DNA from: an uncultured Clostridia bacterium
GTDB lineage: Bacteria > Bacillota > Clostridia > UBA1381
Assembly (NCBI GenBank): GCA_947626135.1
Contig: CANQQZ010000021.1
Span: 1-35,394 of the forward strand
Direction of reading: 5' to 3'
DNA length: 35,394 nt
Position numbers and translations under genes: made by a program. The number at the start of each line of letters is the position of its first letter. Within the stretch, counting starts at the first letter, position 1. Under the pieces are notes generated by a model. That model was not told where the DNA came from, did no database searches, and saw nothing but the letters and a program-made list of their open reading frames with translations. Of this stretch, positions 27,101 through 33,413 are shown in pieces.

Positions 27101-27358
27101 ATGTATGTACTTGTCGGCTCCATAACCACAGCCATGAGACTTAAGCGGCTTTTGGAGCGCGTTTACGGAATCCCTTCGGATGTCGTTCAGACGCCCTCGG
27201 CAATAAAGCACGGCGGATGTTCGTATTCGGTGCGCACAAACGCGTCTAACGCGCTGGCGCGGGTAAAGCTTATTGAAGAAGAATACGGTATAAACATAAA
27301 AAGGATATATGTTGAAAGAAGCGTTGGCGGGGAGCGTGTTTACGATGCTGTACCTTGA
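27101..27358 (+). CDS. DUF3343 protein, putative sulfur/selenium carrier
   Basis: 85 residues from ATG 27101 with AAAGGAG just upstream; a GTG at 27092 overlaps that site and is less likely. The sequence (VGSITTAMRLKRLL ... VVQTPSAIKHGGCSYSVR) fits DUF3343, small proteins with one conserved cysteine (C40 here) proposed to carry reduced sulfur or selenium. It overlaps the next gene by 14 bases, so the two are surely co-translated. The family is often found beside class-V aminotransferase-fold cysteine desulfurases, as here. No selD or selA is in the window, so selenium use is not shown. Confidence 0.82.
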   Translation: MYVLVGSITTAMRLKRLLERVYGIPSDVVQTPSAIKHGGCSYSVRTNASNALARVKLIEEEYGINIKRIYVERSVGGERVYDAVP

Positions 27359-28460
27359 TAATTCAGCCACGAGCATACGCAAACCCGCCGTCGTTTATCG
27401 CTCGTTTTTTTACAATACGCTCTTTAACAGCGCAAACGCCGGACGCGGCGCGCACAAGCCGAGCTTAAGGGCGCTTGAGGGAGTGCTTAACGCGCAGGAG
27501 GCGGCGGCGCGGCTGTTTAAATCAGATAATCCCATGAATATCGCCTTTACCTATAACGCTACCTACGCGCTGAACATGGCGATTTTGGGAGCGGCGGGAA
27601 ACGGACACGTCGTAGCGACGCAGATGGATCATAACAGTGTGCTGCGCCCGATTTTCAAGCTGGGAAATTTTTCGATAGCGGACGCGGACAAACGAGGATA
27701 TGTGACGCCCGAGGCGGTCAAATCGGTCATGAGACCCGATACGCGCCTTGTAATATGCACTCACGCGTCAAATGTCTGCGGAACGATTCAGCCGGTGAAG
27801 GAGATTGCGCGTATTGCGCACCGCCGCGGCGCATTGTTTTTGCTTGATGCGGCGCAGACCGCGGGCTGTGTGGATATCGACGCAAAGGAGATAGATGCGG
27901 ATTTTATAGCTTTTTCCGGTCATAAGGGGCTTATGGGTCCTCTCGGGACCGGCGGACTTTATGTTCGAAATCCGTCCCTGATCCATCCGGTCATAACCGG
28001 AGGAACGGGAAGCCAGTCCGAAAATATGCGTCATCCGTCCTCGATGCCGGATATGCTGCATGCCGGTTCGGTGAACGCGCCCGGGATTGCGGCGCTCGGC
28101 GCGGCGATCAATTTTGTTTTGCGCCGCGGAATAAAGGAAATATGGGAACGGGAGCGGGAAATGGCAAACCGTCTGCACGGCGAGCTTATGAATATGGACA
28201 ATATTTCCGTATACGGCAGCTTCAACCGTACAGGAACGGTAGCCTTTAATATAAACAATCTCGGAAGCGAGGAAACAGCCGCTTTAATAGGAAAAGAAGC
28301 AATTGTCCGGGCAGGATACCATTGCGCGCCGCTCGCTCATTCGGCGCTCGGTACACAGACTGTCGGAGCGGTTCGCGCGTCATTCGGATTTTATAATACT
28401 ATGCGCGATGTAAAAAAGTTTACGGATATTGTATACAGAGCAAGCAGAGGCACAAAATAA
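27345..28460 (+). CDS. Cysteine desulfurase-like class V aminotransferase
   Basis: 371 residues from ATG 27345 (MLYLDNSATS, the usual start of this family), although the frame is open further up. Expected PLP and catalytic features are present: Lys194 in FSGHKGLMGP (Schiff-base lysine), ATQMDHNSVLRP, and Cys327 in GYHCAPLAH, the likely persulfide cysteine on the mobile loop. It resembles the small desulfurase subfamily that pairs with DUF3343. It would take sulfur (or selenium) from cysteine (or selenocysteine) and may pass it to C40 of the overlapping upstream protein. The end product pathway is unknown. Cytosolic. A short inverted repeat overlaps its stop codon, but no clear terminator is seen. 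Confidence 0.9.
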   Translation: MLYLDNSATSIRKPAVVYRSFFYNTLFNSANAGRGAHKPSLRALEGVLNAQEAAARLFKSDNPMNIAFTYNATYALNMAILGAAGNGHVVATQMDHNSVLRPIFKLGNFSIADADKRGYVTPEAVKSVMRPDTRLVICTHASNVCGTIQPVKEIARIAHRRGALFLLDAAQTAGCVDIDAKEIDADFIAFSGHKGLMGPLGTGGLYVRNPSLIHPVITGGTGSQSENMRHPSSMPDMLHAGSVNAPGIAALGAAINFVLRRGIKEIWEREREMANRLHGELMNMDNISVYGSFNRTGTVAFNINNLGSEETAALIGKEAIVRAGYHCAPLAHSALGTQTVGAVRASFGFYNTMRDVKKFTDIVYRASRGTK

Positions 28461-28519
28461 GCGCCTCTGTCATACATAGCATGCACGGCGAAGCCATGAA
28501 AAATAAATTAAAAAAAGTG

Positions 28520-28548
28520 TTGACAAATAAAAGTATCTCTGCTATAAT
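28520..28548 (+). promoter_or_regulatory. Strong promoter of the tRNA cluster
   Basis: Perfect TTGACA (28520-28525), a 17-bp spacer and perfect TATAAT (28543-28548), 36 bp before the first tRNA. Confidence 0.9.
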
Positions 28549-28584
28549 ATTTAAAGTCGGCTGATATCCGACGGCGTTTTATAT

Positions 28585-28658
28585 GCGGGTGTAGTTCAAT
28601 GGTAGAATCCCAGCCTTCCAAGCTGGTCGTGTGGGTTCGATTCCCATCACCCGCTCCA
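28585..28658 (+). tRNA. tRNA-Gly (anticodon TCC)
   Basis: Acceptor GCGGGTG pairs with CACCCGC. The anticodon loop reads TTCCAAG, the T arm GGGTTCGATTCCC is present, and CCA is encoded (28656-28658). Confidence 0.95.
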
Positions 28659-28668
28659 TTTGTAACGT

Positions 28669-28699
28669 ACAAAATTGCTCGCTGCGTGAGCAATTTTGT
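28669..28699. other. Hairpin between tRNA-Gly and tRNA-Arg
   Basis: A perfect 12-bp inverted repeat (28669-28680 with 28688-28699) around GCTGCGT. The stem ends in TTTTGT, so it may be a partial terminator or a processing signal. Confidence 0.6.
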
Positions 28700-28720
28700 G
28701 TGTTAAAGCAGATTTTATAT

Positions 28721-28797
<77 letters not shown>

Positions 28798-28801
28798 ATA
28801 T

Positions 28802-28879
28802 GGTGGGTGTAGTTCAGCTGGTTAGAGCGTCAGTTTGTGGCACTGAATGTCGTGGGTTCGAATCCCACCATCCACCCCA
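28802..28879 (+). tRNA. tRNA-His (anticodon GTG)
   Basis: The anticodon loop is TTGTGGC. An extra 5' G (28802) faces the C discriminator, the histidine-specific G-1. Acceptor GTGGGTG pairs with CATCCAC with one G-T pair. CCA is encoded. Confidence 0.95.
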
Positions 28880-28883
28880 TCTG

Positions 28884-28911
28884 TTTATTGCGGATTTGTT
28901 TCCGCAATAAA
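28884..28911. other. Hairpin between tRNA-His and tRNA-Gln
   Basis: An 11-bp perfect inverted repeat (28884-28894 with 28901-28911) with a TTTGTT loop, followed by TTTATTTTT. It is terminator-like, yet two more tRNA genes follow. Confidence 0.6.
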
Positions 28912-28925
28912 TTTATTTTTGATAG

Positions 28926-29002
28926 TGGGATATAGCCAAGTCGGTTAAGGCATCGGATTTTGATTCCGACATCCGCAGGTTCGAGTCCTGCTATCCCAGC
29001 CA
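28926..29002 (+). tRNA. tRNA-Gln (anticodon TTG)
   Basis: Acceptor TGGGATA pairs with TATCCCA. The anticodon loop is TTTTGAT, the T arm is GCAGGTTCGAGTCCTGC, and CCA is encoded. Confidence 0.95.
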
Positions 29003-29003
29003 C

Positions 29004-29079
29004 GGGCCATTAGCTCAGTTGGCAGAGCACTTGACTTTTAATCAAGTTGTCCGGGGTTCGAATCTCCGATGGCTCACCA
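29004..29079 (+). tRNA. tRNA-Lys (anticodon TTT), probable integration target
   Basis: Acceptor GGGCCAT pairs with ATGGCTC (one G-T pair). The anticodon loop is CTTTTAA and CCA is encoded. The integrase gene lies 168 bp beyond its 3' end and points towards it, the usual layout for elements that insert in a tRNA gene. Confidence 0.95.
29055..29079. other. Candidate attL core in the 3' end of tRNA-Lys
   Basis: Tyrosine integrases commonly recombine in the T arm and 3' end of a tRNA and restore it on insertion. The tRNA here is intact. The matching attR would be outside the window, so the core length is not known. Confidence 0.4.
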
Positions 29080-29083
29080 GTTC

Positions 29084-29119
29084 AAAAACGGCTTAACCAT
29101 GCGGGTTTTAGCCGTTTTT
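29084..29119 (+). terminator. Terminator after the tRNA cluster
   Basis: AAAAACGGCT (29084-29093) pairs with AGCCGTTTTT (29110-29119), extended by four more pairs after a mismatch. It is followed by GTTTG, and the A/T ends allow action on both strands. Confidence 0.8.
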
Positions 29120-29150
29120 GTTTGCCTAAAATCACCGCTATTTTCACGCC

Positions 29151-29211
29151 ATTCTAATGGCTTTTCTAACGATTTTCTAACAAAATTACCCTTTTGGGAT
29201 TTTCTTCTAAC
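29151..29211. repeat. Direct repeats, possible integrase arm sites
   Basis: TTTTCTAAC occurs at 29162-29170 and 29173-29181, with related copies at 29151-29159 (ATTCTAATG) and 29203-29211 (TCTTCTAAC). They lie between the putative attL and the integrase stop, where arm-type sites are expected. Confidence 0.4.
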
Positions 29212-29243
29212 ATCAGCTATCGTTCGGTATCGTTCGCTGATGT
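29210..29243 (-). terminator. Hairpin just after the integrase gene
   Basis: An 8-bp inverted repeat (ACATCAGC with GCTGATGT) has an 18-base loop that itself holds two TATCGTTCG copies. There is no T-run on the minus strand, so it may be a weak terminator or a protein-binding site. Confidence 0.35.
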
Positions 29244-29246
29244 GGG

Positions 29247-30392
29247 TTATCCTGCGAATAAGCCGTTTAATGCTTCGGCGCGCTCGCGCTTGGACGCCAT
29301 ATCTATGTGCGTGTATAGGTTCATCGTGATGTGGATATTGCTGTGACCGAGCCATTCCGAAATTTCTTTCATGCTCCAGCCGCGCACCAATAATAAGGAA
29401 GCCGCCGAGTGACGTAATCCGTGGTAGGTCAGGTGTTTTAATTCGGGGTGCTTTTTTATCAGCTTGTAGAGCATTTGCGTCGGGTATGACGGGTGATACG
29501 GAACGCCGAAGTCGTTTACGAATATGTAGCCGCTGTCGGTGTACTTGTTCAGAAGCAGGTCTTTTTGGTGCTCCTGCTCGCTTTTCAGCTTCAGCAGAAT
29601 ATTTCTTACCTCGTTGATCAGCGGGTAAACTCTGTTGCTGCTCTGCGTTTTTGTTCTGTCCTTTTCCACGACAACGCCGTTTAGCGTGCGCGTGTGCTGA
29701 ATCGTTATCGTGCCCCTGTCGAAGTCCACGTCTACCCAGCGCAGCCCCATAGCTTCGGAACGGCGCAGACCGTAGTAGAGTGTCACGACCATAATATCGT
29801 GAAGCGGTGTTCCCTCGGACAGATCCAGCAGCTTTTTGCACTCGTCAACGGTGTAATAATTGTCCTTCGGCTTAGACTTCTGAATGTTCGGAAACCGCGC
29901 AAGTTCGACGGGGTTGTCCCTGATAATGCCCTCGCGTATCGCGTACTTGAAAACCAAGCTGAGCACCGTTGCGTGGAGCTTTATCGTGCGGAGCGACAAG
30001 CCGCCCTCGTGTCCGTCCAAGCGTCCGCCGCTCGCTTTGGAGTTGTAGTATTCCTCAATATGCGACATTCGCACGTCCTGCAGGCTCAGCTTTTTAGGCT
30101 CGAAATACGGGATAATATGCTTCTCGGCATACTGCTTGTAGCCGTTGTAAGTCACCAAATCAACGTGGGTTTTCGTGTTTTCGAGCCACTTTTTTATGTA
30201 TTCGCAGAAGTCAGTTTTCTCGAACAGAAACGGGTTTTGCTCGTATTTTTGGAGCAGCTCCCGCATGGCGTTTTCCGCTTTGCGCTTGTTTCCGCGCTTA
30301 TCCTCCACATAAAGATTTATCCATTTTTGTTTTCCGTCTATGCGGAACACGGCATAATATTTGCCGCTTTTTGTTTGCAGACTACCTTTCAT
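29247..30392 (-). CDS. int: Tyrosine-type site-specific integrase
   Basis: 381 residues from ATG at 30392, chosen because AAAGGAG lies just upstream and the product then starts like relatives (MKGSLQTKSGKYYAVFRI). A second ATG at 30452 overlaps the stop of the preceding gene (TAATG) and would add 20 residues. The order is an N-terminal AP2-like arm-binding region (about 1-50), a SAM-like core-binding domain (about 60-165) and a catalytic domain with R210 (YYGLRRSEAMGL), probably K248, H324-x-x-R327 (HGLRHSAAS), H350 (LGHSN) and nucleophile Y360 (NLYTHID). All key residues are present, so the enzyme should be active. It would catalyse insertion into and, with an excisionase, removal from the tRNA-Lys site. 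It shares an operon with the upstream zinc-motif gene. Confidence 0.93.
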   Translation of the reverse strand: MKGSLQTKSGKYYAVFRIDGKQKWINLYVEDKRGNKRKAENAMRELLQKYEQNPFLFEKTDFCEYIKKWLENTKTHVDLVTYNGYKQYAEKHIIPYFEPKKLSLQDVRMSHIEEYYNSKASGGRLDGHEGGLSLRTIKLHATVLSLVFKYAIREGIIRDNPVELARFPNIQKSKPKDNYYTVDECKKLLDLSEGTPLHDIMVVTLYYGLRRSEAMGLRWVDVDFDRGTITIQHTRTLNGVVVEKDRTKTQSSNRVYPLINEVRNILLKLKSEQEHQKDLLLNKYTDSGYIFVNDFGVPYHPSYPTQMLYKLIKKHPELKHLTYHGLRHSAASLLLVRGWSMKEISEWLGHSNIHITMNLYTHIDMASKRERAEALNGLFAG

Positions 30393-30451
30393 TTCTACTC
30401 CTTTCCCGTGCAGATAGTCCGTCAGCATTTTTATCATCGTCCTGACTGACA

Positions 30452-31486
30452 TTATTTATTATCTTCAAGCCATTTCAAAGCCTCCATCTCGGAAACGGCT
30501 CCGAGTTTATACTTGTCAACGATCGCTTTCGCGTTCTTGTGCCACCGCTCGAAATCGGTTTCGGCTCCGGGCTGCGTGACCTTGTTGCGCTTCGTCCACG
30601 CGTGTTTTGTTTTGTAAATTTTCCGATATTCCTTCAGCACCGCGTTATTATCGACATTGATGGAAAACGACAGCTCGCGGCAGCTCTTTCCGTTTTTGAA
30701 CGGGTATTCGCAGTATTTAGCGTCGTATCTGCCATACGGAACGAAGAACTTTCCGCAGTTTTCGCAGCGCGAGATTTTATAATTATTGCTCACGATCCAG
30801 TCGAGCGCCACGCCGAACATCTGTTGGAAATCATAAAATTCGTAGACGTTTCCTCTGCTTTTTTTGCAGTCCTCCGCGAAGTTTTTAATCATATCAATCG
30901 GATTTGCCATAAGAGCTTTGTACTCGTCTCTGTATTCGGGAACGTGTACTGAGGGAATATACATAAGTCGGAACTCGTCTATCGCTTGAAGCAGTACCGT
31001 AGGCTCTACAAAGTATTTATCATCCGCGTATGCCGATATAATTTTTTTAATTGCTATCAACTGTTCAAATGTCGATTCCATTGATATTTCAATTGACTCG
31101 AAATCGGGAATACGTCCGGCGTGTTCGATATAAAAGCAGAAACTATCGCCTAAATTTAGTAATTTCAAATAATACGGCTTATATTTCAAATAATCTTCGA
31201 GGGACTCAAGCGCGCACTCCGTACCGTAATGCTCACTCGTATGCCATATAAACACAAGCTCGTCCCGTATTTTTTCAAAGTCGTTTGAAATAAATTCCAG
31301 AAAATCCATTCCTATTTTGCCCGAGGATATTTCTTTGTAGCTTAGTCCGCCTCGATTATACCAATAACATTCCTCATTGCAGTCGGGAGGAATTATACCG
31401 GAATATTCATAAAAACACCGCTCGCACTCGGGAAGCATCGAATATACGGTTTCCTTGTTCTTTTTCTTATCAATAACATATTTCAT
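30452..31486 (-). CDS. Element-borne DUF6076-like protein with zinc-finger motif
   Basis: 344 residues, ATG preceded by AAAGGGG. The first two-thirds is helical and charged. A CENCGKFFVP...YC...C cluster from about residue 239 to 270 looks like a zinc-binding motif of the DUF6076 type, and a basic C-terminus follows. An extra Cys group (CERC...C...C) occurs near residues 25-41. The role is unknown; the position upstream of the integrase and the finger suggest DNA binding or control of the element, which is inference. The stop overlaps the first possible integrase ATG by one base, so the two genes are likely co-transcribed. Confidence 0.8.
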   Translation of the reverse strand: MKYVIDKKKNKETVYSMLPECERCFYEYSGIIPPDCNEECYWYNRGGLSYKEISSGKIGMDFLEFISNDFEKIRDELVFIWHTSEHYGTECALESLEDYLKYKPYYLKLLNLGDSFCFYIEHAGRIPDFESIEISMESTFEQLIAIKKIISAYADDKYFVEPTVLLQAIDEFRLMYIPSVHVPEYRDEYKALMANPIDMIKNFAEDCKKSRGNVYEFYDFQQMFGVALDWIVSNNYKISRCENCGKFFVPYGRYDAKYCEYPFKNGKSCRELSFSINVDNNAVLKEYRKIYKTKHAWTKRNKVTQPGAETDFERWHKNAKAIVDKYKLGAVSEMEALKWLEDNK

Positions 31487-31566
31487 AGTTACTACCCCTT
31501 TCGTATAGACACTTTAAATTCAACAAAATAATCAGTATATGTCGCTGTATTTTTCGCAATTTAGGC

Positions 31567-31595
31567 TTGATTATTTTTAACTGTTGTGCTATTAT
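31567..31595 (+). promoter_or_regulatory. Promoter of the element's rightward operon
   Basis: TTGATT (31567-31572), a 17-bp spacer and TATTAT (31590-31595), about 70 bp before the excisionase-like gene. Confidence 0.55.
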
Positions 31596-31607
31596 ATGGA
31601 CAGTATA

Positions 31608-31637
31608 ACATATGTTTATCTATATGTCAATACATAT
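31608..31637. promoter_or_regulatory. Candidate operator dyads
   Basis: A perfect palindrome ACATATGT (31608-31615) and an inverted repeat ATATGT-CAAT-ACATAT (31622-31637) follow the promoter closely and share the same half-site. They could bind the small DNA-binding protein encoded next. Confidence 0.4.
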
Positions 31638-31667
31638 TATAAAAATTTTTTTAAGGAGAGTGATTTA

Positions 31668-31877
31668 ATGCAAAAAGAAAAGCGGGTTCTTCCGCACGTT
31701 GACAGTATCAGGAATACTGCCGCGGATTTCGGTATCGGTGAGTGGACAATAAGGCAATGGGTAAAGCAGGACAAGTTTCCCGTGATTATGTCGGGAAGAA
31801 AAATTCTGATTAACTATGATGTGTTTACGTCATTTCTGAACGGTTGCCTTGAAAATAAATCAGAGGGCGCGCTATGA
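31668..31877 (+). CDS. Excisionase-like helix-turn-helix protein
   Basis: 69 residues from ATG 31668 with AAGGAG at a normal distance; the earlier in-frame start at 31584 has none. The body (AADFGIGEWTIRQWVKQDKF, then RKILINYDVFTSFL) is a MerR/excisionase-type winged helix that recognises DNA. In such elements this protein acts as recombination directionality factor or as a regulator of the divergent operon. Its last four bases overlap the next start (ATGA), so the two are translationally coupled. Confidence 0.75.
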   Translation: MQKEKRVLPHVDSIRNTAADFGIGEWTIRQWVKQDKFPVIMSGRKILINYDVFTSFLNGCLENKSEGAL

Positions 31878-32389
31878 AAGCAACGGAGAGATTTTACAAG
31901 GTATACGACAATATTCTGTCGGACGAGAGGCTTTCTTATCCCGAAAAAATTCTGTACGGCGTTGTGGTTCGGCTTGCGATGAACAGTGAGAAACGGTGTT
32001 TTGCGTCTAACAAGGCGCTCGCGGAAATTATGGGGAGTTCCAAATCGTCGGTGAGCAAATGGCTTGAAACGCTTGTGAAAACGGGCTACATACAGCGGTC
32101 GTTCCATTACGCAAACGGAACAAAATGCGTTGACAGAAGATATATCAAGCCTATGTGTTCCGCGGGTTTACAAGAGGGTGGTCCGCAGAATTACAAGGGG
32201 GTGTTCCGCGGATTTACAAGGGGGTGTTCCGCGGATTTACAAGAGGGTATTCCGCCGGATTACAAGGATAGTAAGATAAATATAGTAAAAGAAAATAGTA
32301 AGAGTGAGGGGAGTAAGAAGGCTTCCCCCAAAAGCAATAATTTTTTCTTGAATCTTGTTGCTGACGGAAACGGTGATGATATTTTTTAG
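31874..32389 (+). CDS. Winged-helix replication initiator (phage replisome-organiser type)
   Basis: 171 residues. The N-terminus (SYPEKILYGVVVRLA ... ASNKALAEIMGSSKSSVSKWL ... LVKTGYIQR, about residues 21-80) is an HTH_36-type winged helix typical of phage and plasmid replication initiators. The middle (about 95-133) is a low-complexity repeat (CSAGLQEGG..., CSADLQEGI...) produced by four 23-bp DNA repeats. The C-terminus is basic and ends with FFLNLVADGNGDDIF. The next gene looks like a helicase loader, as in phage SPP1, where the origin-binding protein and loader genes are adjacent. Its likely role is binding the repeats inside its own gene to start replication of the excised element. The family match is by eye. 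Confidence 0.7.
   Translation: MKATERFYKVYDNILSDERLSYPEKILYGVVVRLAMNSEKRCFASNKALAEIMGSSKSSVSKWLETLVKTGYIQRSFHYANGTKCVDRRYIKPMCSAGLQEGGPQNYKGVFRGFTRGCSADLQEGIPPDYKDSKINIVKENSKSEGSKKASPKSNNFFLNLVADGNGDDIF
32155..32268 (+). repeat. Tandem 23-bp repeats, candidate replication iterons
   Basis: Complete units lie at 32168-32190, 32191-32213, 32214-32236 and 32237-32259, with partial units on both sides (32155-32167 and 32260-32268). The second and third are identical (TTACAAGGGGGTGTTCCGCG plus GAT). As 23 is not a multiple of three, each copy is read in a different frame, so selection on protein sequence does not explain the repeat. Confidence 0.85.
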
Positions 32390-32398
32390 GAGGACGTT

Positions 32399-32947
32399 AT
32401 GACTAAAAATGAAATGTTACAGATAATGGCGATAATCACGGCGGCATATCCGAGGTTTTACGATAAGCAGACCGAGGCGGACAAGCTTGCGGCGGCGCGG
32501 CTCTGGTACAGGCACTTCGCCAATGTGGACTATGGGACAATGCTTCAGGCGGTGGACGCGGTGATCTCGACGAATAAATTCCCGCCGACTATTTCGGAGA
32601 TAAACGAAAAGCTTGATCTGCTGCTCGGCGGCGGTGAGGAGATGTCGGAACTCGAGGCGTGGTCGAAGGTGCGTCGGGCAATCTGCAACAGCGGCTACAA
32701 CTACGCGGAGGAATACGAAAAGCTGCCCGAACAGCTTCGGCGCATAGTGGGCGACGCGTATCAGCTGCACGAGTGGGCGATGATGGACGAGGCGACCGTC
32801 AACAGCGTAATCGCGAGCAATTTTCAGCGGACATACCGTGCGAAATCGGAAACGGAAAAACAGCGCGCGTACCTGCCGGAACGCCGTCAAGCATATTTGC
32901 TGGAGCATACGAAGATGATAGAAAAAAAGGGATTTTATTGGAATTAA
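32399..32947 (+). CDS. Replicative helicase loader-like protein
   Basis: 182 residues; AGGAGG (32388-32393) overlaps the stop of the initiator gene, so the two are coupled. The N-terminal half (MLQIMAIITAAYPRFYD ... LAAARLWYRHFANVDYGTMLQAV ... FPPTISEIN) fits the helicase loader/inhibitor family of phage SPP1 G39P, which brings the DnaB-type helicase to an origin bound by the initiator. The C-terminal half is helical and charged. No helicase gene is present, so the host DnaC/DnaB would be used. Cytosolic. Confidence 0.65.
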   Translation: MTKNEMLQIMAIITAAYPRFYDKQTEADKLAAARLWYRHFANVDYGTMLQAVDAVISTNKFPPTISEINEKLDLLLGGGEEMSELEAWSKVRRAICNSGYNYAEEYEKLPEQLRRIVGDAYQLHEWAMMDEATVNSVIASNFQRTYRAKSETEKQRAYLPERRQAYLLEHTKMIEKKGFYWN

Positions 32948-32977
32948 GTGAAGTTTCTTGATAAGAGCAAGCACAGC

Positions 32978-33032
32978 AAAGTGGTACCACTTTACGATTT
33001 TTCAAATTTTACCATAGCGTAAAATCTGAAAA
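32978..33032. other. Candidate origin of transfer (oriT)
   Basis: The 136-bp gap before mobC holds a perfect 16-bp palindrome (AAAGTGGTACCACTTT, 32978-32993) and a 14-bp inverted repeat with one mismatch (32999-33012 with 33019-33032, loop CATAGC). A TTTTGGGAAAGTCCCCC run follows. Inverted repeats next to mobC and relaxase genes are typical of oriT. The nick site cannot be read. Confidence 0.55.
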
Positions 33033-33083
33033 TTTTGGGAAAGTCCCCCAAACCCTTATTATAAAAATTTTTCGGAGGTAAAA

Positions 33084-33413
33084 ATGAGCAATCTTAAACG
33101 AAATATTCAGATGAAATTCAGAGTAACGCCCGATGAACGAAAACTTATTGAACAGAAAATGGCGCTGTTACCAACCAAACAAATAGGCGCATATCTTCGT
33201 AAAATGGCGATTGACGGTCTTATCATTTATACCGATTTGTCTGAATTTAAAGAGTTTCAAAAAGAGCTTCAAGCGATCGGTCGAAATATAAATCAAATTG
33301 CAAAACGCGTAAACAGCACAAGCGACATTTACGAAACGGATATAGCGGAAATCAAGGAAAGGCTTGACGAGATATGGCAATTACAAAGACGCATCCTATT
33401 AAGTCTACATTGA
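33084..33413 (+). CDS. mobC: MobC-family mobilisation accessory protein
   Basis: 109 residues with GGAGG five bases before the ATG. The N-terminus (MKFRVTPDERKLIEQKM) is a ribbon-helix-helix DNA-binding region, and the C-terminal half (FQKELQAIGRNINQIAKRVN ... EIWQLQRRIL) is the conserved MobC helix pair. The protein helps the relaxase open the DNA at oriT in the relaxosome. It overlaps the relaxase gene by 40 bases in another frame, the common layout in Firmicute elements. Confidence 0.88.
   Translation: MSNLKRNIQMKFRVTPDERKLIEQKMALLPTKQIGAYLRKMAIDGLIIYTDLSEFKEFQKELQAIGRNINQIAKRVNSTSDIYETDIAEIKERLDEIWQLQRRILLSLH

Noticed and set aside
28508..28693. Minus-strand 61-codon frame over tRNA-Gly
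   Set aside because: Its sequence (GDGNRTHTTSLEGWDSTIELH) is the well-known false protein that results from translating the antisense of a tRNA-Gly gene.
32155..32268. CRISPR-like array
   Set aside because: The 23-bp units abut each other without unique spacers, so iterons fit better.
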